NCBI GenBank assembly: GCA_020637795.1
Contig: JACKJT010000001.1
Coordinates: forward strand, 62,001-126,000
DNA: 64,000 nucleotides
From: Hoeflea sp.
GTDB taxonomy: Bacteria > Pseudomonadota > Alphaproteobacteria > Rhizobiales > Rhizobiaceae
Direction of reading: 5' to 3'
The notes under the pieces are model-generated. The model made no database searches, was not told the origin of the DNA, and saw nothing but the letters and a program-made list of their open reading frames with translations. How positions within the stretch are numbered: position 1 is the first letter of the stretch; every line of letters starts with the position of its first letter. Made by a program: the position numbers and the translations under genes. Shown in pieces: positions 54,200 to 62,474 of the stretch.

Positions 54200-54994
54200 A
54201 TGTCCAACTTTGTCCCCGTCTCCAAGGACACCCACGGAAACAAGCGTTGGATTTCCACGAACCGTTACGATTTCGCCAGAACGCTGCCCATCTCCCCGAT
54301 CAGCGGGGAAGAGCTGCTTCACGCCTCCCGCGAGATGCCCTGTGCGTTTACCAAGACCGAAGGCCGGTTCATGCTCTGTGTCGTCCTTGGTCTCCAGTCC
54401 GACACAAACTTCTTCGTTGCGCCTGACGGGCGCTGGATCGGCAGCTACATTCCTGCCCTGTTCAGGGCCTATCCCTTTCGCCTCGCCAAGGTGCAAGGGC
54501 AAGATGACCTCGCCCTCGTGATCGACGAAGACGGTGGATTGTCAAGCGATGGTGAACCCTTCTTTGACGAGGACGGCAAGCCTATGCCGAAAATCGTCGA
54601 GTACTTTGAGTTCCTGACCCAGATCGAGCGGGGTCGCCTGAAAACCGATGAAGTCGTCAGGGAACTGGACGAGGCCGGCTTGATCGAGGAATGGCCGCTG
54701 ACCATCAAGAGCGAGGATGGCAGTGAGCAAAAGATCGAGGGCCTCTATCGCGTCGCCGAGCAGAAACTCAACCAGCTGGATGATGAAACCTTCCTGAAAC
54801 TGCGTCGCAGCCAGGCCCTGCCAATCGCCTATATGCAGCTCCTGTCCATGCGTAACATCGACACGCTGGGCAAACTCGCCATGGCCCAGATTGGGGTCGC
54901 CCAAAAGCAGGCCAACCAGGCATCTGAATTGTTCCCCGGCGATCGGGACGCAGATTTGAAATTCGACTGGTCGAAGCTCTTGAACAAGGATTGA
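54200..54994 (+). CDS. SapC family protein, prophage cargo
   Basis: A 264-residue protein starting MSNFVPVSKDTHGNKRW, with GGAG eight bases before the ATG. SapC-type features are FFVAPDGRWIGSYIPALFRAYPF and LAMAQIGVAQKQ near the end. The family is named after the S-layer operon of Campylobacter, but in phage its role is unclear. It is transcribed opposite to the tail genes and lies between a truncated and an intact copy of the DUF1515 segment, so it looks like a cargo (moron) gene. An S-layer-like gene is 2.4 kb upstream. No signal peptide. Confidence 0.85.
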   Translation: MSNFVPVSKDTHGNKRWISTNRYDFARTLPISPISGEELLHASREMPCAFTKTEGRFMLCVVLGLQSDTNFFVAPDGRWIGSYIPALFRAYPFRLAKVQGQDDLALVIDEDGGLSSDGEPFFDEDGKPMPKIVEYFEFLTQIERGRLKTDEVVRELDEAGLIEEWPLTIKSEDGSEQKIEGLYRVAEQKLNQLDDETFLKLRRSQALPIAYMQLLSMRNIDTLGKLAMAQIGVAQKQANQASELFPGDRDADLKFDWSKLLNKD

Positions 54995-55412
54995 ACCGCT
55001 CGGTGCCGCGTCTGGGTTTTGCAGCGGTGCAATGTCCCTTGGGAATGGTGTTTGGCGCAAGAACCTTTAGGAGAGGCATTTCCAAAACGGTTGCCCAGGC
55101 CCATTCAACCGCGCATGGTGAGTTGCGCACATCCAATTCGACCTGGACCCGCGACAATGCGCCGTAAGTCATTGACCACTTTCAGGGCAAGTTTCTGCAG
55201 GCGCAAAGCTTCTGGAGAGGCGCCCGCTGACCGATCGAGGCGATCAGCGGGCAGTATCGTCGCGTCTGGCTTACACGCGACAATCCGAGAGGCGACCCGA
55301 TGAACAGGCATCAGGCTCGATGGAACCATCAACGACTCGCCATCATGAGATGGCCTAGATCTGCCGAGGATCACATTTACCATCGTACGACTAGTTGAAA
55401 GCTGATCGGCAG
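54995..55412. other. Gap after sapC with no supported gene
   Basis: About 420 bases. One minus-strand frame (55105-55449, 114 residues) is open and overlaps the next gene by 37 bases, but its translation is basic, repeat-free and matches nothing I recognise. I leave it uncalled. No terminator is evident for sapC. Confidence 0.35.
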
Positions 55413-55682
55413 TCAATATTTCAGCGGCTGGTTTAAGCCATTGCGCCACCGGTCAAGCGCTGGCAGATGAGCGTCGTTTCTCTTCTCGATCTGACTGAGC
55501 GTGATCTGAACGCTGCCCTCATAGTCCCTGCATTTGAACTTGGCGCCCACATAGGGACGGTCGGGATCCGGATTTGTCAGGTCAATCATCTTGTGTACGC
55601 TGCAGCGCCCGCAATAGCCTGTCAGCTGATAGCCGTGACGGATGAGATCGCCGAAGGTCCTGAGTGTAATTCCATCGTTCAT
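55413..55682 (-). CDS. Small phage/rhizobial protein with Cys motif
   Basis: An 89-residue protein starting MNDGITLRTFGDLIRHGYQL. It contains YCGRCSVHKMIDL and KFKCRDYEGSVQ, three Cys and one His that could hold a zinc ion. The rest is polar. Similar short proteins are frequent in rhizobial genomes and phages. Function is unknown. It lies in the minus-strand run of the prophage, upstream of the truncation zone. Confidence 0.65.
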   Translation of the reverse strand: MNDGITLRTFGDLIRHGYQLTGYCGRCSVHKMIDLTNPDPDRPYVGAKFKCRDYEGSVQITLSQIEKRNDAHLPALDRWRNGLNQPLKY

Positions 55683-55768
55683 ACCGGATCGATATCACCA
55701 TCCGGAACGCAAAGCAGAGTCCCACGCCGCTGGGGCGTGGGCTCAATGCACGGTATCTGAGTGGTGGA

Positions 55769-56002
55769 TCAGGCGGGCGTGAAGTCGACGAAATACTTGC
55801 CGCCAAGCTCGAAGGCTTCGAGCGCGGCCGGGTTTGTGATCGTCATCTTGATCTCGCCCTGCGGCGTCCACTTCGACCAGTCCTTGTTGTCATCGTCATA
55901 GACAGGACCAAGCACCACCTCGCCCGCCTGATCCGAAGTCGGATCGCCGTTGTGGTAGTTGATGATCTGCTTGACGAAAAACTTTGCGCGTACCTTTGAC
56001 AT
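55769..56002 (-). CDS. Small prophage protein of unknown function
   Basis: A 77-residue protein starting MSKVRAKFFVKQIINYHNGD. The short strands (EVVLGPVY, GEIKMTITN, KYFVDFTPA) suggest a single beta domain. A truncated homologue is present at 53783-53881. It lies 68 bases downstream of the DUF1515 gene on the same strand. I know no function for this family. The upstream extension to 56161 in the same frame is judged non-coding. Confidence 0.7.
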   Translation of the reverse strand: MSKVRAKFFVKQIINYHNGDPTSDQAGEVVLGPVYDDDNKDWSKWTPQGEIKMTITNPAALEAFELGGKYFVDFTPA

Positions 56003-56070
56003 GGGTCTTCTTCTTGTTGATTGAACCGGGATGACCGCCCCGGCGGCGGGTTCTGTGCAGCCGATTCCAC

Positions 56071-56457
56071 TCAGGGCGGTGGCCGGCCGGTCAGATAGGT
56101 GTAGGCGCCAATGACCCACCCGGCCGCTGACAAAACACCACCGCCGATGACAAGCAGCCACCGGCCAAGTGTGCCCGCCCCTTCAGCCTTGGCACGCAGT
56201 GTCGTCACCTCGATCGTGACCTTCTCGACAGCCTCGACCTTGCGCTTGACGTCAGCCGTATCGGCTTCGACATGGCCGACGCGGTCCACCAGGTCGTCGA
56301 GCCGTTTGTGCACGGTGGCCCGGCTTTCATTGGCCTGATCGATGGCCGCGACATTGCGGCGCTCGTTGTCCTCGATCTTGTCCCCGAGCGCCTTCACAGC
56401 CCCCGTGAGTTCGCCGATCGACCTGTAGATGTCGTTGAGACTTGTGCCCCCTGTCAT
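56071..56457 (-). CDS. DUF1515-type prophage membrane protein
   Basis: A 128-residue protein. Residues 1-95 form a long charged helix with heptad character (GELTGAVKALGDKIEDNERR, RLDDLVDRVGHVEADTADVK), followed by one transmembrane helix (GRWLLVIGGGVLSAAGWVIGA) and the tail YTYLTGRPPP. The layout resembles phage proteins next to lysis genes (DUF1515, holin-associated). Its ATG overlaps the stop of the Rz1-like gene by four bases. A truncated older copy is present at 53946-54132. Confidence 0.8.
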   Translation of the reverse strand: MTGGTSLNDIYRSIGELTGAVKALGDKIEDNERRNVAAIDQANESRATVHKRLDDLVDRVGHVEADTADVKRKVEAVEKVTIEVTTLRAKAEGAGTLGRWLLVIGGGVLSAAGWVIGAYTYLTGRPPP

Positions 56458-56819
56458 TGCGCCCCGCTTTCAAAGCCTGTCTTGAGTTCGTCGTACCAGG
56501 TGGCACATTCTCGGATTTGCCCGTTGGCGCGGGAGAGCGCCCAGTCTGTCTTGACGAGGGCGCCGTCAAGCCGGTCGCCTTTCGAAACCCCTGATCTATG
56601 CTCCCGGCGGCAAAGATCGGGATACTCAGGCAGATTCCGCCCGAGTTCCTGTGCCTCTTCCGCGACAGCGAGAGCGTTGTCCACCTGCCCGGCCGCCGCC
56701 CTCTCCCTCTCGGACTGGATGAACCGCTCTCTAGCGGGCGCGCAGCCGGCCAAGGAGATCAGGATCAACAGCGCAATCGCGAGCAACAGGGCGCGAAAGC
56801 AGATCTGCCAGGTCGTCAT
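56454..56819 (-). CDS. Rz1-like outer-membrane spanin lipoprotein
   Basis: A 121-residue protein with a lipoprotein signal peptide (ALLLAIALLILISLAGCAP, acylated Cys-26). The mature part is helical and charged. Its 5' end overlaps the Rz-like gene by 89 bases in another frame (56731-56819), the nested arrangement typical of Rz/Rz1 spanins that fuse inner and outer membranes in the last lysis step. It is longer than lambda Rz1 and not proline-rich, so the assignment relies on lipobox and overlap. Confidence 0.75.
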   Translation of the reverse strand: MTTWQICFRALLLAIALLILISLAGCAPARERFIQSERERAAAGQVDNALAVAEEAQELGRNLPEYPDLCRREHRSGVSKGDRLDGALVKTDWALSRANGQIRECATWYDELKTGFESGAQ

Positions 56820-57210
56820 TGAGAATCTCGTTTTCTGTCTGGATGGCGGCCAGCCGCCGTGAGAGGTTTACCCGGGCGTCAATCTCAGCCATCAGGCGGC
56901 GATTGGCTTCTGCGGCAACTTGCCCTCGGGCTGCACTGATCTTCTCCTCGGCCTCAAGCCTGGACTCGAGCGCCGCTATCTCGGCGCCGGCGACCATCTC
57001 CTTGACGCGAACTTGCACTGCATGGAGAACCGCGCTTTCCTGGTTGAGCCACAGCCATGCGCCGGTTGCGGCAATGACAAAGAGTGGAATCGGGATGGCG
57101 AACATCAGTACGCGCCGCGCGGGCGGAAACCAGGCTGAAGCAGCCAAGGGCGCCACAAGAATGAGAGCGGGCAGTCCCCATTTCAGAAGGGTAACGAGAA
57201 CCAGCATCAT
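56731..57210 (-). CDS. Rz-like inner-membrane spanin
   Basis: A 159-residue protein with two N-terminal hydrophobic segments (LLKWGLPALILVAPLAASAW and VLMFAIPIPLFVIAATGAWLWL) followed by a long periplasmic coiled coil (AEIAALESRLEAEEKISAAR, DARVNLSRRLAAIQTENEIL). This is the i-spanin layout, though with two rather than one hydrophobic segment. Its 3' end overlaps the Rz1-like lipoprotein gene. It starts with two consecutive ATG codons, and the upstream gene stop overlaps them. Confidence 0.75.
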   Translation of the reverse strand: MMLVLVTLLKWGLPALILVAPLAASAWFPPARRVLMFAIPIPLFVIAATGAWLWLNQESAVLHAVQVRVKEMVAGAEIAALESRLEAEEKISAARGQVAAEANRRLMAEIDARVNLSRRLAAIQTENEILNDDLADLLSRPVARDCAVDPDLLGRLRAR

Positions 57211-57527
57211 GGCTCCCCGTCCCGGCGCTTCGGCGGCGCAATGCCCTCAGGCCAACCTTCCGGGATATTCGGTGCAGGCGCGTCGCTGTATGGCTTGCCG
57301 CTGCGAGTGCGCCAGATTGCGGTCACGTCCTGCACTGTTGCGAATCCGGTGTAACCCAGCACCAGCGCCATGATCAGCACCTGCCAACCCCATGCGATGG
57401 TCTCATTGAGGCGGCTGTCTTGTGCGTCGATTAACAGGAATAGCTGATAGCAAGCCCAGACCACCACCGCATAGATCACGATCCGGCGGTAGCACCAGGA
57501 CGGATCACCCTTCTTGGTTCCCGACAT
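57207..57527 (-). CDS. Holin-like small membrane protein
   Basis: A 106-residue protein with two predicted transmembrane helices (IVIYAVVVWACYQLFLLI and WGWQVLIMALVLGYTGFATV) and a charged C-terminal tail (PPKRRDGEP). Small size, two helices and position between endolysin and spanin genes are as expected for a holin, although no holin family signature is recognised. The start MSGTKKGDPSWCYRR at 57527 overlaps the endolysin stop; the end overlaps the Rz-like start. Confidence 0.65.
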   Translation of the reverse strand: MSGTKKGDPSWCYRRIVIYAVVVWACYQLFLLIDAQDSRLNETIAWGWQVLIMALVLGYTGFATVQDVTAIWRTRSGKPYSDAPAPNIPEGWPEGIAPPKRRDGEP

Positions 57528-58234
57528 CACAGCCTCGCCGCCTGGACGTGCATCCAATCGAAGTTGCGCTCACGGCCCAGCGACACCCAGCCTTCCCTCT
57601 CCCAGGCCTGCCAGAACGGCACGGCGTCGTCATGCGACAGCCGCGCCTGCGGGGATTTCCAGCGAAGCTGATTGCGGATGGGATCGAAGTCGATGGCGAT
57701 GCCCCAGGAGTGCATCGAGTAGCTTGAGCCGCCGCGCATCCGGCGCACATTGAGCGAGCCACCGAATAGATCGAGACCGAGATCCCGGCGTTCCTTTTCG
57801 GTGTAGGCGGCCGCGATCTCAGCGAATGCGCGACCAGCGCTGTCGATAACCTTGGTGTGAAGCGTGATCCGGGTGACCGTCTGCCGCGCGTCCCAGGCCA
57901 GCTTCATCGGGAACGGAAGGTCCAGACGCCCCTGCGACGTGCCGACGCGACCATAAGATCGCTCGACGTCCTTTTGATGCGGCCAAGGTCCGGCGGCACT
58001 CGGTTTTCCGGCATCAGGGCTCGCAGGGCGCTCCGGGTGACCCGGGCCGTTGCTCGCACTCCGGCGCAAGGCCTCGACCGTCAACTCGTCTGCCGACCCG
58101 GAGACCTGAAGCCCTCGCCCACGCTGGAACGCCTTCAGCGCTGCAATGGTCTTCTTCCCGATATCGCCATCAATCAGGCCACATGGATAGCCGTGGGCCG
58201 TCAGCCGGCTTTGCAGCCACTGTTCAAATGTCAT
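57527..58234 (-). CDS. Endolysin: peptidoglycan-binding domain plus M15 (VanY-like) peptidase
   Basis: A 235-residue protein starting MTFEQWLQSRLTAHGYPCGL. Residues 1-55 form a peptidoglycan-binding domain (LIDGDIGKKTIAALKAFQRG). The C-terminal half fits a zinc D-Ala-D-Ala carboxypeptidase: SYSMHSWGIAIDFDPIRNQL (His and Asp ligands) and DWMHVQAARL (His ligand). It cleaves the cell-wall peptide during lysis. No signal peptide, so it needs a holin. A proline-rich linker (PGHPERPASPDAGKPSAAGP) joins the domains. Upstream in-frame sequence to 58438 is not included. Confidence 0.87.
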   Translation of the reverse strand: MTFEQWLQSRLTAHGYPCGLIDGDIGKKTIAALKAFQRGRGLQVSGSADELTVEALRRSASNGPGHPERPASPDAGKPSAAGPWPHQKDVERSYGRVGTSQGRLDLPFPMKLAWDARQTVTRITLHTKVIDSAGRAFAEIAAAYTEKERRDLGLDLFGGSLNVRRMRGGSSYSMHSWGIAIDFDPIRNQLRWKSPQARLSHDDAVPFWQAWEREGWVSLGRERNFDWMHVQAARL

Positions 58235-58325
58235 GATGATGTCCTTGTGTGGTAATGGGTGCCCGCCAGCCGATCGAGAACAGCCAGCGGGCGGGTATTG
58301 CCGGCAATGCCAGACCGGCAATCGG

Positions 58326-59324
58326 TTATCGGCTGTCTGTTCCCGCGCCGCCGCCGGGCTGCTTGAGCTCAAGGCTGGTGGAATTGCCCGTGCTGCGATC
58401 GCCCGAATGGGTGACCGTGACCATGCGGTAGGTGCCATCGATGCCGGGCCGCGTGCCCGAGAGCGAGATCAGCGCTTCGGCCTGCGCGGCGGGATTGATG
58501 TCAATCACCGCACTGCCCTCGCCGGCCTCGCGCTCGCTTTCCCGCTTGCGGGCCTTGCCAACCTCCCTGGCCTGGTTCTTGTCGCGGACCGCGGATCGGA
58601 TGATGTTGGCGGCCTTGGCCGGCCGGGTGGAGCCGAAATCGGTTTCCTCTTCCTCGAAGGACGCCTTGTCACGATCGAGCCAGCGCGCCTTGCCCGAGGC
58701 AAAGATCCCCCGGCCCGACAGCGGCGCGATGTCCCAGGAGATCAGATTTCTGCCATAGGCGGCGGAGATGCCTGGTAGCGCGTCCTTGCCGCGCAGGGCG
58801 AGAACGGCCTTATTACCGCGCAGTTTGAAGGTGGCATTGAGTTCGCGTTGCAGCCGCTCACCCAGATGCAGGAAGGATTCATTGTCCGCCGCCCAGTAGT
58901 CGCGGTTGATGGAGCCAAGCTCCGGATCGATGGTGAGCGAGAAGCCTGCATTCCTTGCGGCCTCACCCAGGAACTCTTCAAGCGTCGCATCATCCTTGTG
59001 GAAGGCCTGCGGCTCTTTGGCCGGGCCCTTGGTGTCATAGCCCTTGGCCGTGATCGAAAGCGTGAGGCCCTGGCCGCGCGAACCCTTGCTGCGCACCTTG
59101 TCCACCGTGCCTTCGAACACGCGCACGCCGTTGATCGCGGCGGTGATGGATGCCCCCTCATTGGGCATCAGGAACTGTCCGCCACTGTCGTCGACGGTGA
59201 TCGACAGCGTGTCGCCCGCTGTGCCATCCTTGTCGGTCACGGTGATCGACATCAGGAGCGGGCGCAGACCGGCGGAGATATCGACGCCATTGATGGCGAC
59301 TGACCAGAGATTCGTCCAGCTCAT
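58326..59324 (-). CDS. Phage late control protein D (tail hub/spike, gpD-like)
   Basis: A 332-residue protein. It opens WSVAINGVDISAGLRPLLMSI, contains TLSITVDDSGGQFLMPNEGA and SITAKGYDTKGPAKEPQAFH, and ends with YRMVTVTHSGDRSTG. These are features of the P2 gpD / phage_GPD family, which forms the hub of contractile tails. Basic stretch KARKRESEREAGEGS lies in the linker. It is four bases downstream of gpX in the tail operon. Confidence 0.9.
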   Translation of the reverse strand: MSWTNLWSVAINGVDISAGLRPLLMSITVTDKDGTAGDTLSITVDDSGGQFLMPNEGASITAAINGVRVFEGTVDKVRSKGSRGQGLTLSITAKGYDTKGPAKEPQAFHKDDATLEEFLGEAARNAGFSLTIDPELGSINRDYWAADNESFLHLGERLQRELNATFKLRGNKAVLALRGKDALPGISAAYGRNLISWDIAPLSGRGIFASGKARWLDRDKASFEEEETDFGSTRPAKAANIIRSAVRDKNQAREVGKARKRESEREAGEGSAVIDINPAAQAEALISLSGTRPGIDGTYRMVTVTHSGDRSTGNSTSLELKQPGGGAGTDSR

Positions 59325-59328
59325 GACG

Positions 59329-59547
59329 TCACCCGAACAGCGTGATTAGCGGCGCCGGGGCCCGGGTTTCAACCGGCAGCGGCGGGATCCGCACCACTGT
59401 GCCAAGCGGCAGAACCGCGCCAACGCCGGCAAGCCCGGGATTGGCGTCAAGCGCCTCTTCCACCAGCTGTTGCCCGCGCACGCCATAGGTCCGCCACAGA
59501 AGCAGATCTAGGGTGATGCCCTCGCCGCGGACGGTCACAGTCTCCAT
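59329..59547 (-). CDS. Tail protein X (gpX-like)
   Basis: A 72-residue protein with the LysM-like gpX pattern: DLLLWRTYGVRGQQLVEEAL, NPGLAGVGAVLPLGTVVRIP. P2 gpX is needed for tail assembly and binds the tail hub. The gene starts METVTVRGEGI and is flanked closely by gpU and gpD genes. Confidence 0.9.
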   Translation of the reverse strand: METVTVRGEGITLDLLLWRTYGVRGQQLVEEALDANPGLAGVGAVLPLGTVVRIPPLPVETRAPAPLITLFG

Positions 59548-59551
59548 AGCG

Positions 59552-59989
59552 TCACCTCAAGCTGTCGAAGATCGAGATCAGCGCCGCGATGATCGCGCCG
59601 CCGTCATAGTCGGCTTGGGTTTTGCGCAGGCTCACAGAATATTGCACCGTGAAGCCAACACCGTTCTTCATGAGCTGACCGTGCCGCTCGGACAGCTGGG
59701 TGATCGCGTAGGTGCCGAGGCGCTTGCCATCGCCGCGCATCACCGGATTCCGGGCCCCGGTGCGCCGCATCTCGTCGAGCACATCAAACTCGGCCAGGCC
59801 ACCGGTCTTGAACGGCAGCAGCTGGCCGGTGATGGTCAGCGTGTCCTCGCCCTCGCCCATGAACTCCGACGGCTTGAGCCCGCCCATCACGGCCTTCTCC
59901 ACCAGATCGGCAGAGGCCGAGCGATCGAAGGTGTCAGCATTGAACGGACGTGTGTCCATCACCACGCCGCCCAGGACATAGAGGCTCAT
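59552..59989 (-). CDS. Tail terminator/assembly protein U (gpU-like)
   Basis: A 145-residue protein of the phage gpU family: SLYVLGGVVMDTRPF, TLTITGQLLPFKTGG and LGTYAITQLSERHGQLMKNG. P2 gpU takes part in tail completion. The start codon overlaps the stop of the tape-measure gene by four bases. Confidence 0.9.
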   Translation of the reverse strand: MSLYVLGGVVMDTRPFNADTFDRSASADLVEKAVMGGLKPSEFMGEGEDTLTITGQLLPFKTGGLAEFDVLDEMRRTGARNPVMRGDGKRLGTYAITQLSERHGQLMKNGVGFTVQYSVSLRKTQADYDGGAIIAALISIFDSLR

Positions 59990-62460
59990 GCCACGCTCCA
60001 GCCCTGGTCGAACTGCCCGCCCGAGAGCGCGTCACCGGCGATCTGGCCGAGCGCCTCGTTGACCGCCCGGGCAATCGCCTGCGGATCCATGCCAGGCTGC
60101 GCGATCACCTGGATGGTGACGCCGCCCAGATGCACGGTTTGCCCGCCAGCACTGCCTGCGGCAGCACTGCGCCCACCGGCGCGCATCGAGGCCGTGGTTT
60201 CTGCATCGTGGACATAACCGGAGCGGGAAGGCGTGACGAGTTCTGGGCCGTGTTCGCCGACGAGGTAGGTGCGACCGCCGACGATGGCGCCGCCGGCCGC
60301 GCGAGTGCCGGCAAGTGCCGAATTGTCATTCGCCGCATCAGGCCCACCGCCCAGCCCAACCGCGTTCTTGATTCGGCTCAATGCGCCCGTTGCCGCGCCG
60401 GTGATACCGGACTTGATGCGCGATCCGATGGATCTGACATAATCGATTACCGCTGCTGCGCCCGACTTGATGCCTTCAAGCAGCATATCCATGAGCTGAC
60501 GCCCGACACTTGCCATTTCGCTGGCGATCGACCCAAGCGCGGCGATCGCATTCTTGACCGCATTGACAAGGGCCTCACCTGCACGTTCACCAGCCGAACG
60601 GAACTCCGCCGTTGCCTGGTCCGAATACTCGTTCATCGAGAACAGATCACCCACCCATCCCCCGACCGCTGCCGGGATAGCCTTGATTGTGTCTATGATG
60701 CGCTGCCCGGTAGAAGAGATAATGCCGACGGCGACATCCATGCCCGCCCGCATGGTTGCTTCATCGATGCCAAGCAGTGCTCCAATATTAACAATCTTCT
60801 CCGCAGCCCACCCCCCTATGGCCGTTGCGATCCGTGAGCCGAACCCGGCAATGGCCGAGATGGCCTCACCCAGCGCGGAGCCGAAGACGGAGGCGAAGCC
60901 GGTGACGAACTCAGAAATCGGCGTCCAGTATTTGTAGACCGTAAAGGCAAGCCCGGCGACGACCGCGATGACGCCCCAGACGGGCGCGCTGATCCCGGCG
61001 ATCGCTGCACCGATCGAGGTTGCTATCGGCCCTATCGCAGCCAATGCGCCGCTCATGCCTTTGATGAGTCCAGCCATGAACCCAGTGCCGCCCGTCGCTG
61101 ACAGAAGCGTCATCGATAGTCCAAGCCGCCGGACCATACGGGTGAAGTTAGCGATCTTTCCACCTGCGGAAACGATCGCCTGGGATGACCGAGCCACGGC
61201 CAGCGCCGCGTCCAGAACCCCGCCCTTGAGAAACAGGAACGCCCAGCGCGCCGAAAGCGTAACCAGACGGAAGCCCACCAGACCGGCGACCAGACCGACT
61301 ATCGACGAGATCAACGCCGGATTGGCCTTTGCCCATTCTCCGATCGCCCCAATTATTGGAGCGATTGCGGCGAAAGCAGAATTTGCGGCAGGAAGAAGTG
61401 CCTCACCAATACTGACGGCAAGGGCCGCCATGGAGTTTTGGAACAGGCGCACGACACCCTGCATCGTATCAGCCTGTTTCTGGAATGCGTCGTCCACAGC
61501 ATTCGCGCCGTTTCGCATGTCGTCGAGCGTCTCGGCATATTTGCCATTCACCGACCCTGAAAGCCCGAGAACCGCGTTATACGCTTCCACTGAGCCGAGC
61601 AGCTTGATCATCTCGGCATCATTGCCGCCCACCTGTTCCCGGATCAGGCTGAAGGCATTGACCATCCCTCCCGACTTCTCGACAAGCTCCGCAAAGGTCT
61701 TGACCCCGAGGGCACGGAATATCTTCGAGCTTTGCTTGGTTTCCCGAGTAAGGCCAGCGATGGCTGCGCGGATCTGGGTATGGGCCTGCGCCGCGGGCAG
61801 ACCTGCAGTGGTGAGTGCTGCCACCGATGCAAAATACTCGTCGATCTCGATGCCGGCATTGGCGACGGTACCGGCCACCGCGCCAAAACCCTGGCTCAGT
61901 TCGGCAATGGTGGTTTTGCCGTTCTTCACCGCCTTGAAGATTACGTCATAGAGCCGGGCCTGTTCCTGAGCCGGAATGTTGAAGGCGTTGATAGACGATG
62001 TAACCAGGTCGGTCGCCTGCTTGGTGGTGCCAAGACCCGCCACCGCCAGGCGCGCGGAACCCTCCAGCACCGACATCGCCTCGCCCGCGGCAATACCGGC
62101 GGATCGGACATCGTAAAGACCGCTGGTCAGGTCGGCGATGGCGACGGGCGTGCGCTTGCCAATTTCAAGCACCTCCCTGCCCATATCGGCCATGGATTCG
62201 GTCGAGGTGTCCACCAGCGTCGATACGCTGGCCATCTGCGCCTCGAATTCCATGGCCGCCTTGATCGGCGCCCGAACGGCCGCAGCCAGCGCCACGGCCG
62301 CGCCAACGGCGCCCAGAAGCTGTCCCTGCACGGCCTGCATCTGCTGCGCGTTGCGAGCCGCAGCTGCCCGCAGCCCATCAACCGAGCGCGCTGCTGCGCG
62401 AGCAGGCCCTGTCACCTGGTCGACCAGCGACAGGATGAGGCTCGATGTCATCGTCGTCAT
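59986..62460 (-). CDS. Tail tape measure protein (TP901-type)
   Basis: An 824-residue protein. The N-terminal domain carries a TP901-type core (VSTLVDTSTESMADMGREVL, SINAFNIPAQEQARLYDVIF), followed by long hydrophobic stretches (WGVIAVVAGLAFTVYKYW) and a C-terminal region ending GGVTIQVIAQPGMDPQAIAR. The length sets the tail length. It lies directly downstream of the chaperone frameshift gene, as in P2 and lambda. Extensive Ala/Gly-rich helices are typical. Confidence 0.92.
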   Translation of the reverse strand: MTTMTSSLILSLVDQVTGPARAAARSVDGLRAAAARNAQQMQAVQGQLLGAVGAAVALAAAVRAPIKAAMEFEAQMASVSTLVDTSTESMADMGREVLEIGKRTPVAIADLTSGLYDVRSAGIAAGEAMSVLEGSARLAVAGLGTTKQATDLVTSSINAFNIPAQEQARLYDVIFKAVKNGKTTIAELSQGFGAVAGTVANAGIEIDEYFASVAALTTAGLPAAQAHTQIRAAIAGLTRETKQSSKIFRALGVKTFAELVEKSGGMVNAFSLIREQVGGNDAEMIKLLGSVEAYNAVLGLSGSVNGKYAETLDDMRNGANAVDDAFQKQADTMQGVVRLFQNSMAALAVSIGEALLPAANSAFAAIAPIIGAIGEWAKANPALISSIVGLVAGLVGFRLVTLSARWAFLFLKGGVLDAALAVARSSQAIVSAGGKIANFTRMVRRLGLSMTLLSATGGTGFMAGLIKGMSGALAAIGPIATSIGAAIAGISAPVWGVIAVVAGLAFTVYKYWTPISEFVTGFASVFGSALGEAISAIAGFGSRIATAIGGWAAEKIVNIGALLGIDEATMRAGMDVAVGIISSTGQRIIDTIKAIPAAVGGWVGDLFSMNEYSDQATAEFRSAGERAGEALVNAVKNAIAALGSIASEMASVGRQLMDMLLEGIKSGAAAVIDYVRSIGSRIKSGITGAATGALSRIKNAVGLGGGPDAANDNSALAGTRAAGGAIVGGRTYLVGEHGPELVTPSRSGYVHDAETTASMRAGGRSAAAGSAGGQTVHLGGVTIQVIAQPGMDPQAIARAVNEALGQIAGDALSGGQFDQGWSVA

Positions 62461-62474
62461 AGGATGCTCCTAAG

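Noticed and set aside
55105..55449. 114-codon minus-strand frame after sapC
   Set aside because: Overlaps the next gene by 37 bases, lacks a ribosome site I can defend and has no family text; left as an uncertain gap.
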